DNA from: Palsa-1150 sp036490515
GTDB lineage: Bacteria > Myxococcota_A > Polyangia > Polyangiales > Polyangiaceae
DNA: 64,000 nucleotides
Direction of reading: 5' to 3'
Assembly (NCBI GenBank): GCA_036490515.1
Contig: DASXDU010000013.1
Coordinates: forward strand, 1 to 64,000
The position numbers and the translations under genes are program-made. Numbering within the stretch: position 1 is the stretch's first letter; the number at the start of each line of letters is the position of its first letter. Shown piece after piece: positions 57,924-64,000 of this stretch. The notes below the pieces were generated by a model that had not been told where the DNA came from, did no database searches, and saw nothing but the letters and a program-made list of their open reading frames with translations.

Positions 57924-58501
57924 GCGCCATCGACGTCGCCGCAGTCATCCTCGCCGCCGGGTCCTCGATCCGCCTCGGGCAACCCAAGCAGCTGCTCATG
58001 ACCGGGTCGCGGACGCTCGTCCGGGCCGCGGTCGAGGAGGCGCGGCAGGTCTGCTCCCGCGTCGCGATCGTCGTCGGCAAGGGCGCCGTGGCGAAGGCGG
58101 TGAGCGAGGCCGTGTCCGACCTCGACGTCGCGATCGTGACCAACGACTGGCACGCGCAAGGGATGGCGTCGTCGGTCCGCGCCGGCGTCGCGTGGGCGGC
58201 GAGCGGCCCGTGCCGCAGCGTCGTCCTCATGGCCTGCGATCAGCCCCACCTCGACGCCGGACACATCGAGCGGCTGGTCGACGCGTGGCGGTCCACGAAT
58301 CGCGTCGTCGGCTCGGCCTACGACGGGGTCCTCGGCGTGCCGGCCGTCTTCCCGCGCGCCTACTTCTTCGCGCTCCTCGCGCTGCGTGGAGACGAGGGAG
58401 CCCGGGCCATCCTCCGCGGGGCCCGGCCGCTGGGAATCGCCTGGGCGGCGGGCGCCTTCGACGTCGACACGCAGGAGGACCTGCTCCGGATGACCTCCTG
58501 A
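57920..58501 (+). CDS. mocA: MocA-like molybdenum-cofactor nucleotidyltransferase
   Basis: A 193-residue nucleotidyltransferase of the MobA/MocA fold, which should attach CMP to molybdopterin to make the MCD cofactor used by PaoABC-type enzymes. Signatures are VILAAGSSIRLGQPKQLL, VVLMACDQPHL and GVLGVPAVFPRAYF with the final DVDTQEDL typical of MocA. ATG overlaps the stop of the XdhC gene. Its presence completes the enzyme-cofactor operon. Confidence 0.93.
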   Translation: MSAIDVAAVILAAGSSIRLGQPKQLLMTGSRTLVRAAVEEARQVCSRVAIVVGKGAVAKAVSEAVSDLDVAIVTNDWHAQGMASSVRAGVAWAASGPCRSVVLMACDQPHLDAGHIERLVDAWRSTNRVVGSAYDGVLGVPAVFPRAYFFALLALRGDEGARAILRGARPLGIAWAAGAFDVDTQEDLLRMTS

Positions 58502-58505
58502 GTAT

Positions 58506-58522
58506 TTGCGTCATGGACGCAA
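58506..58522. terminator. Hairpin after the aldehyde-oxidoreductase operon
   Basis: TTGCGTC-ATG-GACGCAA, perfect 7-base arms four bases beyond the mocA stop. A second palindrome, GTGACG-CGGC-CGTCAC (58560-58575), lies just before the next gene and could be its operator. No T-tract follows the first. Confidence 0.4.
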
Positions 58523-58585
58523 CAATCGCGTCTCCGTTCGGATTCGCGTTCGCCAATCCGTGACGCGGCCGTCACAGTCGGGCCC

Positions 58586-59752
58586 ATGCTCCGGGGTGGC
58601 TTCCTCTCCTGCGCCGCCGTCGTGGCCGGCGCCCTCGCGTGCGGCTGCTCGGCGGGTGGCGGTTCTCCCGCCGGCGCAGCGGGCAGCGGCGACTCCGGTG
58701 CCGCAGGGCGCGACGCCTCGAGCGACGGCACGGCAGCTCGCCCCGACGGAGGCGGAGGGGGCAGCGGCAACGACGGCTCGACGGAGCAGGAAGGCGGCAC
58801 CGAGGGCGACGCGGGTGGCCACGGGGACGCCGGGACCACGGGCGACGGCGGCGGAAGCGGAGAGACGTGCACGACGGGCAGCGACGCCGACGCGGGCTGC
58901 TACGCCATCACGTGCACGACGACCGTCCACACGCTCCAGCAGAACCGCGACCGCCTCGTCGCCGACCTCGCCGCGCGCAAGTGCACCGACGCGTGCACGC
59001 TCTGGGCGTCGCTCAACCAGGCCGAGCGCTACATCTTCCTCATGGACACGACGTACTTCGGCGACACGTCGAGCCTCCTCTACCCGCCGTCGTACGCGAA
59101 GCTCGACACGGCGCTCGACCACGCCGTCGCGCTCTACAGCATCAACGGGCCCCTGGCGGGCCAGGGTGTCGACGGCAGCGGCCGCGGCGGCAACGACTAC
59201 AACCGCATCTACCTGGGCTTCGATGCGCTCGGCGAGTGCGTGATGCGCAACTTCGCCGAGGCCAACCCCGCGCAGACCGCGGGCTACAACATGTGGGTCA
59301 AGTCGGACGACCTCGCCGGCCCGCACGCGCCCTTCACGCAGCGCGAGATGATCGACTGGTACAAGGCCATCTACGACCCGCAGTCCGAGGGCCCGCAGTT
59401 CCACCACTGGCACCAGGACGCGGACTTCACGCAGAGCGGCATCGACCCGCGCCTCGGCGTCTGCGGCAACACCGACCGCTCGCTCGTCGAGTCGACCATC
59501 GCGTTCGACACGTTCCACAACTCCGACCCGATGGGCGACTACTCGGGCCGCGGCGGCTATGGCTGGCAGATCGTCGGGCAGCACTCGAGCATCGACCCGG
59601 ACTGGGCGTACATGCCGACGGGGTGCCCCACGACGGAGCCCGTGAACACCGACCCCTACGGCGGCGGGACGTTCGCCGGAATGGGCCCCGTCCAGGAGTC
59701 CGACGGCGGGTGCTCGAACCCCGTGCTCGGCGACGCGGGCTGCGGCCCCTGA
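58586..59752 (+). CDS. Lipoprotein of unknown function with Gly/Asp-rich linker
   Basis: A 388-residue exported protein. VVAGALACGCSAGG holds the lipobox, and residues about 25-100 are Gly/Ser/Asp/Glu-rich. The folded part (about 105-388) starts with CYAITCTTT and has eight cysteines, suggesting disulfides. FHHWHQDADFTQSGIDPRLGVCG and YNRIYLGFDALGECVMRNF are its most distinctive stretches. I do not recognise the fold. It ends CGP, followed by a hairpin. Confidence 0.65.
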   Translation: MLRGGFLSCAAVVAGALACGCSAGGGSPAGAAGSGDSGAAGRDASSDGTAARPDGGGGGSGNDGSTEQEGGTEGDAGGHGDAGTTGDGGGSGETCTTGSDADAGCYAITCTTTVHTLQQNRDRLVADLAARKCTDACTLWASLNQAERYIFLMDTTYFGDTSSLLYPPSYAKLDTALDHAVALYSINGPLAGQGVDGSGRGGNDYNRIYLGFDALGECVMRNFAEANPAQTAGYNMWVKSDDLAGPHAPFTQREMIDWYKAIYDPQSEGPQFHHWHQDADFTQSGIDPRLGVCGNTDRSLVESTIAFDTFHNSDPMGDYSGRGGYGWQIVGQHSSIDPDWAYMPTGCPTTEPVNTDPYGGGTFAGMGPVQESDGGCSNPVLGDAGCGP

Positions 59753-59762
59753 ACGACGTTCG

Positions 59763-59790
59763 TAGCTCGGCGAGCGGGACGCTCGCTCTA
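59763..59790. terminator. Bidirectional hairpin between convergent genes
   Basis: GCGAGCG-GGA-CGCTCGC with outer TAG/CTA pairs, in the 35-base gap between the lipoprotein and the Pro/Ala-rich gene; its right end includes the stop codon of the latter. Suited to stop both transcripts. Confidence 0.5.
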
Positions 59791-60948
59791 CGGGTGCGGG
59801 GTGTAGCTGTCGGCGAGGAGGCCGAACAGCGCGCCGAAGATGACGAGGAGCCCCACGACGAAGAGGATGACGTTGCGCCGCCGGCGTCGACGTCCGTCGA
59901 AGGCGCGCATGTCGAGGCTGAGCGGGATCTCGCGGTTGATGGCCTCGACGTCGAGGAGCGGCGCGGGCGGCATCGAGTAGATGATCGACGGCGAGCGCGA
60001 GACGTTGGGGGCGATGGATGCGGCCGCGGCGGGTGCCGCCATGGCGCTTGCGTAAGGAGCGGGCGCAGCGGGACCGGGCGCGGGGGTCGCGGAGAGGACG
60101 ACCGTCGCAGGTACGTGGGCGGGTGCAGCCGCAGCGCGTGCCGCGAGCTGGGCGGCGAGGCGTTCGAGATACCCGACGCGCTGCTGGGCCTCGGCGAGCG
60201 TCCGCTGGAGAGGCTCGAGCGCGTCCTCGACGAGCGTGCGCACGACGAGCTGGACGTCGGCCGCGGACAGGGTGGGGGCGGGAGGAGATGCGGGTGCCGC
60301 GGGCGCGGGCGCGGGCGCGGGAGGAGGAGCAGGAGCGGCAACCGCTGCAGGGGGAGCCTCGGCGACCGGCGGAGCGGCCGGTGTGATGGGCTGCGGCGCG
60401 ACCGGAGGAGCCTTCGGAGTGACCGCGGCCGCGGGAGGTGGCGGCGGGGACGCGGCAGGCGTGGCAGCTACGGCAGGAGGAGGAGGAGGCGGTGCCGGCG
60501 CGGCTGCGTACGTCGGCACCCGGGATCGACCAGGAGGAGGTGCCGGTGCGGGCGGCGGAGGCGCGGCCTTCGGTACACCTGCCGGCCTCTCCTCGATGCG
60601 GGTCGGCGCGACGTCCCAGCTGTCGTCGGGCGTGGGAGGGGGACCCGGAGCCGCCGCGGGAGCGACCGGCGCTGCAGGAGGTGGAGCGGCTGCGGCCGGA
60701 GATGCCGGCCCCTTCGGTGCCTGGACCCCGAGCATCGTCGTCTTGCCGACCCGTGGCGGCGCGACCGGGGCCTGCACCTTCGGTGCGGAGACTCCCCTCG
60801 GTGCGGCCGGTGCGGCCGGCGCGGCCGGTGCTGCAGGCGCCGGAACAGCCGGTGCGACCGGCGGAGCTGCGGGAGACGCCCCCTTCGCGGCAGGCGCCGG
60901 CGGCGGTTTCGGCGGAGACCCAGGTCCGCGAGCGCCGGCGTGGCTCAT
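59788..60948 (-). CDS. Pro/Ala-rich protein with C-terminal membrane anchor
   Basis: A 386-residue protein of extreme composition. Residues 1-240 are Pro/Ala repeats with a few conserved islands (VGKTTMLGV, DDSWDVAPTRIEERPAGV). A helix at about 240-285 (VRTLVEDALEPLQRTLAEAQQRVGYLERLAAQL) looks like a coiled coil. Near the C terminus RRRRRRNVILFVVGLLVIFGALFGLL is a basic-flanked membrane helix. It starts at ATG 60948 with GTAAGGAG. Topology suggests a long cytoplasmic N-terminal tail tethered to the membrane, perhaps a signalling or scaffold protein; no domain is recognised. Confidence 0.65.
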   Translation of the reverse strand: MSHAGARGPGSPPKPPPAPAAKGASPAAPPVAPAVPAPAAPAAPAAPAAPRGVSAPKVQAPVAPPRVGKTTMLGVQAPKGPASPAAAAPPPAAPVAPAAAPGPPPTPDDSWDVAPTRIEERPAGVPKAAPPPPAPAPPPGRSRVPTYAAAPAPPPPPPAVAATPAASPPPPPAAAVTPKAPPVAPQPITPAAPPVAEAPPAAVAAPAPPPAPAPAPAAPASPPAPTLSAADVQLVVRTLVEDALEPLQRTLAEAQQRVGYLERLAAQLAARAAAAPAHVPATVVLSATPAPGPAAPAPYASAMAAPAAAASIAPNVSRSPSIIYSMPPAPLLDVEAINREIPLSLDMRAFDGRRRRRRNVILFVVGLLVIFGALFGLLADSYTPHP

Positions 60949-61120
60949 GGCTCCTTACGGTGCCCGAATCCGCGCCGGGAAGCTACCAGCATGGACGTCG
61001 GGTCCGGCACGCCTCGTCCGCGCGGACTGAACCGTTGCGTTTTGCGCGTTCGGCGCGTTCGGGGTCTTCGCGAAGCGCCGGCGAGGCCTCGGCCCCGCTG
61101 CGCTCCGACCCCTCAGCGCT

Positions 61121-62503
61121 TCAGCGCAGCGCCATGAGCGACACCACGGACCAGCCGCCCTTCTCGACGTCGACGGTCGCGTCGCGGAGCACGCCGCGGG
61201 CGTCGATGTGCACGGTGTGCCGGCCCGCGGGCACGCGTACCCGTGCGATCGCCACCCGCGCCGGCAGCGTCTCCCAGCTCCGCGTGTCGGGCGTGTCGAG
61301 CACCGTCAAGGTCGCCTGCGTCCCCAGCGAGAGGAGCTCACCCACGAGCCCGTTCTTGCCGGCCGCCGCCTTCACCACGGCGCCGGCCGCGAGCCGCGTG
61401 ATCATGCGCGTGATCGCGCTCACGACGATCTTGCCCTCGATCTTCTTCCACTCGCCGCGCACCTGGGTCGTCACGTCGACGGCCTCCTCGAGCTGCACGT
61501 AGCGGCCGTCGAGCACGCACGCGGGGATGGCGTAGCCGCCGCGCTCGGGGCCGAGCGTGGGGAAGTTCACCCACGTGACGAGGCCCTGCGCGGCGAGCTC
61601 GTTGGCCTTCTTCGCGTTGTCGGGCGAGATGGCGTCGGCGTACCAGGTGAGCGCGAGCCCGATGGGGATGCGCTTGGGGATCTTGTGCGGGACGCGCCCG
61701 TAGCCGACGACGAAGACGATCTCGCCGTCGCCCGCGGAGGCAGGGTCCGGCCCCGGAGGCCCGGCCGCTTCGAGCGCCTTGAGCCGCGGCGAGCGATATT
61801 GCCCGTGCGCCATGAGCCGCCTCACCGGGTCGCCGAGCGCGCGGAAGCCCGTGAACTGGAGCGACTCGTCGTACCAGCGGAGCGCCTCGTCGGGCTGCTC
61901 GCTCTCCTCGAAGGTGAGCCCCGCGAGCATCCCGCCGAGCCCGAGGACGGCGTTGTCCCCCTCGTGGAGATCGTCGGTCAGGTACTTCTGCATGACCGCG
62001 AGCCGCCGCGCCTCGACGCGCGCGCCGTTGAGGTCGCGCAGCTCGAGGTAGTTCAGCATGTCGAGCGTGTTTACGAGGAGCTTCTCGTAGGGCGGCGCCT
62101 GGTACTTGCCGCTCGAACCCGAGAAGACGTACTCGCCGATCGAGTCCTTCGCGTCGTGCGCGAGGTCGAGCATGTCGATCGCCTTGTCGGCGGCCTCGAG
62201 GTCGTTCCTCGAGTGCTCGTACTCGCCGATCGACTGCTGGATGCTGCCGCGGTCGAGGACGAAGAGCGCCTTGTCGCCCTGGATGTCGGCCGGAAGCTCG
62301 GCGGGCGACTGCACCTCCATCTCCTTGTCGAGGAGGAAGATGGCGCCGCGCGGATCGCCGGCGTCGAGCGCCGTGCGCACGGGGAGCATGCGCTCCGAGT
62401 GGCTCGCGCACCCCTGGAGGGCGACGAGCGCGACGAGGGCGACCGCCGCGAGGGCGGCCGCGCCTACATCACGGCCTTGGTCACGTAGGCTTTTTGCTGC
62501 CAC
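61121..62503 (-). CDS. COG3014-like lipoprotein
   Basis: A 460-residue exported lipoprotein (LVALQGC lipobox, about residue 32). It is helical and TPR-like to about 250 (KALFVLDRGSIQQSIGEYEHSRNDLEAADKAIDM; ALRWYDESLQFTGF), then has beta segments such as GEIVFVVGYGRVPHKIPKRIPIG and AIARVRVPAGRHTVHIDARG. The description fits COG3014-type proteins, which are often next to LpoB-like genes, as here. The GTG start overlaps the LpoB-like gene by 40 bases; no start further in fits the signal peptide. Role with penicillin-binding proteins is inferred from context only. Confidence 0.75.
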   Translation of the reverse strand: MAAKSLRDQGRDVGAAALAAVALVALVALQGCASHSERMLPVRTALDAGDPRGAIFLLDKEMEVQSPAELPADIQGDKALFVLDRGSIQQSIGEYEHSRNDLEAADKAIDMLDLAHDAKDSIGEYVFSGSSGKYQAPPYEKLLVNTLDMLNYLELRDLNGARVEARRLAVMQKYLTDDLHEGDNAVLGLGGMLAGLTFEESEQPDEALRWYDESLQFTGFRALGDPVRRLMAHGQYRSPRLKALEAAGPPGPDPASAGDGEIVFVVGYGRVPHKIPKRIPIGLALTWYADAISPDNAKKANELAAQGLVTWVNFPTLGPERGGYAIPACVLDGRYVQLEEAVDVTTQVRGEWKKIEGKIVVSAITRMITRLAAGAVVKAAAGKNGLVGELLSLGTQATLTVLDTPDTRSWETLPARVAIARVRVPAGRHTVHIDARGVLRDATVDVEKGGWSVVSLMALR

Positions 62504-63081
62504 CGGATCTCACTCGTCTCGGCGTCGATGACCTGCATGAAGATGAAGTACTGGACGCGCCGTGCGTCTTCCGTGCGCTCGTCGGACGCCCCGACCTTGC
62601 CCGTGATGAAGTACTTCACGCCCAGTTGCTTGCCGTACTGCGGGATGTGCCGCGGGTCGAAGATGGGGTGCTGTGCGCCCTCGACCTCGCGGATGATCGC
62701 GTCCTGCCGCTCGTGGCTGACGACGCGGACGATGCCCGAGTTGACGAGCCACGTCTCGGTCTCGGAGAGCATCGCGTCGAGCTGCGAGTCGATGTGCTCA
62801 CTCGTCTCGTTGAGGAACGGCGCGATCGCGACGGTCTGCCGGTCGTTCTGGCCGGCGCGCACGCGCCACTCCGTCATGATGGGCGAGTCGCGCATCTGGT
62901 CGAGGAGACGCTGGAGCGTGCGCTGGATGTCCTCGCGATCGAGGCTCGTGCTCATCGCGGGGGCGTTGATGCTCGGGTCGTCCGAGCCGCGCACGTACTC
63001 GCGCGTCGCGCACCCGGCCGAGCCGAGTGACGCGCCCGCGGCGAGCGCGCACGTGACCAGGAAGGAGAAGGAAGGTCTCAT
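62464..63081 (-). CDS. LpoB-like penicillin-binding-protein activator lipoprotein
   Basis: A 205-residue exported lipoprotein. MRPSFSFLVTCALAAGASLGSAGC gives the lipobox. The body matches the LpoB/FlgT-like alpha/beta domain: QTVAIAPFLNETSEHIDSQLDAMLSETETWLVNSG, VRVVSHERQDAIIREVEG and KYFITGKVG with the closing IDAETSEIRWQQKAYVTK. In E. coli LpoB activates PBP1B from the outer membrane. The pairing with a COG3014-like gene in the same direction supports this. A GAAGGTC site precedes the ATG at 63081. Confidence 0.82.
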   Translation of the reverse strand: MRPSFSFLVTCALAAGASLGSAGCATREYVRGSDDPSINAPAMSTSLDREDIQRTLQRLLDQMRDSPIMTEWRVRAGQNDRQTVAIAPFLNETSEHIDSQLDAMLSETETWLVNSGIVRVVSHERQDAIIREVEGAQHPIFDPRHIPQYGKQLGVKYFITGKVGASDERTEDARRVQYFIFMQVIDAETSEIRWQQKAYVTKAVM

Positions 63082-63221
63082 CGTTGGGTACTCCCGTGCG
63101 GGTTCGACGGTGGAGGATCGTAGAAAGTCACGCGTCTCGCCAGCGAGAAACGCGCGTGGGGCAGCGCGTCCCGCAGGGTGAGAACGCCGGTGCACGGAGG
63201 GCATGACAGGCGATGCAGGAA

Positions 63222-64000
63222 TCACAGCCGGAGCGTCACGTTGAACACCACCCGGTCGTCGGTGTGCCGCAGGTCCGGCGTGAAGGTCGCCGCCGCCGCC
63301 GTGCTCGCGGGGAGCTGCCCGCCGGGACCGGTGATGCCCCCCGGCCCGCTGAAGAGCCCCTGGTTGGCGATCCGGTGGGCGAACTCGAGGCGCGTGACGA
63401 GCCACGGGCTCGGCCAGTAGTCGACCGTCGCGGTGACGCCCGCCGCGAAGAACGGGTTCGTGCCCTGCCACGGGTAGGCCGAGCCGACCGGGAACTTCGG
63501 CGAGATGGCCTGCGTCGCGTCGTAGAGGAAGTCGCCGCGCAGGGTGCTCTTCCACTTCTCGGTCCACTCCCAGCGGTTCGCGAGCGCGACGCCGCCCATG
63601 GGACCCGACGCCGCGAAGTTCCGGTGCTCGTAGCCGAGGTCGCCGACGAGCGAGAGCGCCATCGACTTCAGGACGGGCGCGTCCGAGTGGTAGTAGCGGA
63701 GCTGGACGGCGTTGTCGGAGTAGACGCGCAGCGGGTTGGGGTCGTCCTGCGCGTCCTGGCCGGCGTAGACCGAGTTCACGACCGACAGCCACGCGTTCGG
63801 TCGCCAGTTCCAGAGGTACCCGCCGGCGCGCCCCTCGTGCCACTGGCCGAACGTCTGCCAGCCGTTGACGATCCAGAGCTCCACCTTCATGTGCGCGGAC
63901 GTGTAGGCCTGCCCGCGGAAGCCGAAGAAGTAATAGGGCGTCGCGTCGGCGAGGAACGCGTGCGTGTACGACCAGTTCTCCTCGGGGAGGTAGCTCTCCT
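63222..64000 (-). CDS. Beta-barrel porin-like outer-membrane protein (partial, 5' end off the window)
   Basis: The visible 259 residues are the C-terminal part of a barrel of the BBP2/OmpL-like type: SYTHAFLADATPYYFFGFRGQAYTS, QTFGQWHEGRAGGYLWNWRPN, LGYEHRNFAASGPMGGVALAN and a final strand VFNVTLRL. An internal ATG at 63890 is not the true start, because coding sequence continues past it to the window edge. Likely a diffusion or substrate-specific porin; the missing N terminus should hold a signal peptide. Confidence 0.75.
   Translation of the reverse strand, partial: ESYLPEENWSYTHAFLADATPYYFFGFRGQAYTSAHMKVELWIVNGWQTFGQWHEGRAGGYLWNWRPNAWLSVVNSVYAGQDAQDDPNPLRVYSDNAVQLRYYHSDAPVLKSMALSLVGDLGYEHRNFAASGPMGGVALANRWEWTEKWKSTLRGDFLYDATQAISPKFPVGSAYPWQGTNPFFAAGVTATVDYWPSPWLVTRLEFAHRIANQGLFSGPGGITGPGGQLPASTAAAATFTPDLRHTDDRVVFNVTLRL

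Overview
The window is a very GC-rich chromosomal segment that reads as a myxobacterium of the Polyangiales/Sorangiineae type (Myxococcota). The reasons are a MYXO-CTERM tail (10725-13397), many lipoproteins with Gly/Ser/Asp-rich linkers behind the lipobox, two Pkn-type Ser/Thr kinases, a large RHS protein, and frequent orphan families. Coding density is high, genes are mostly in short operons with ATGA/GTGA/TGATG overlaps, and there is one tRNA (Val, GAC). No rRNA, CRISPR array, phage or transposase gene is visible.

Layout. 1-3361: TetR regulator, HlyD-like membrane-fusion protein and dual-ABC ATPase in the same order as E. coli cecR-ybhG-ybhF, with two operator-like sites; the ATPase runs off the left edge. 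3381-5315: small uncertain gene, tRNA-Val, a heptad-repeat coiled-coil protein and a methyltransferase. 5316-7388: aldolase/short-chain dehydrogenase fusion. 7385-10652: operon of two thioredoxin-like lipoproteins and an outer-membrane protein. 10725-17846: MYXO-CTERM lyase-like protein, large lipoprotein, and a TolB-like lipoprotein with a CX3CH motif. 18084-20434: aldehyde dehydrogenase plus Mrp ATPase. 20442-25550: giant RHS protein with a C39-like domain. 25705-28598: MoxR ATPase, transglutaminase, YXWGXW lipoprotein. 28701-33917: UDP-sugar pyrophosphorylase family, an unknown, DUF2505, SppA fusion. 34007-37761: metallophosphoesterase, kinase, thioredoxin. 37846-42102: membrane glycosyltransferase-like gene, a repeat-flanked protein, small orphans and an acetyltransferase. 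42112-42837: non-coding element with 41-bp terminal inverted repeats and nine 42-bp tandem repeats. 42825-49609: BtuF-like protein, Cys-rich lipoprotein, DUF362 protein, double GST_N protein, zinc-ribbon peptide, second kinase and its TPR-like partner. 49626-52502: lipoprotein with a degenerate endonuclease/phosphatase fold and a membrane protein. 52677-58501: complete periplasmic molybdenum aldehyde oxidoreductase operon (PaoABC-like, XdhC chaperone, MocA-like cytidylyltransferase). 58586-64000: lipoprotein, Pro/Ala-rich anchor protein, COG3014-like/LpoB-like pair and a beta-barrel porin cut by the right edge.

The best-defined functional unit is the molybdoenzyme operon: structural subunits, cofactor-insertion chaperone and cofactor-nucleotide transferase are contiguous. 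The most unusual DNA is the terminal-repeat element at 42112-42837, with a truncated relative at 33921-34005. The most unusual proteins are the iron-sulfur subunit with a domain placed in front of its Tat/lipoprotein signal, the SppA fused to an outer-membrane-like domain, and the RHS protein with a membrane hairpin inserted in its shell.
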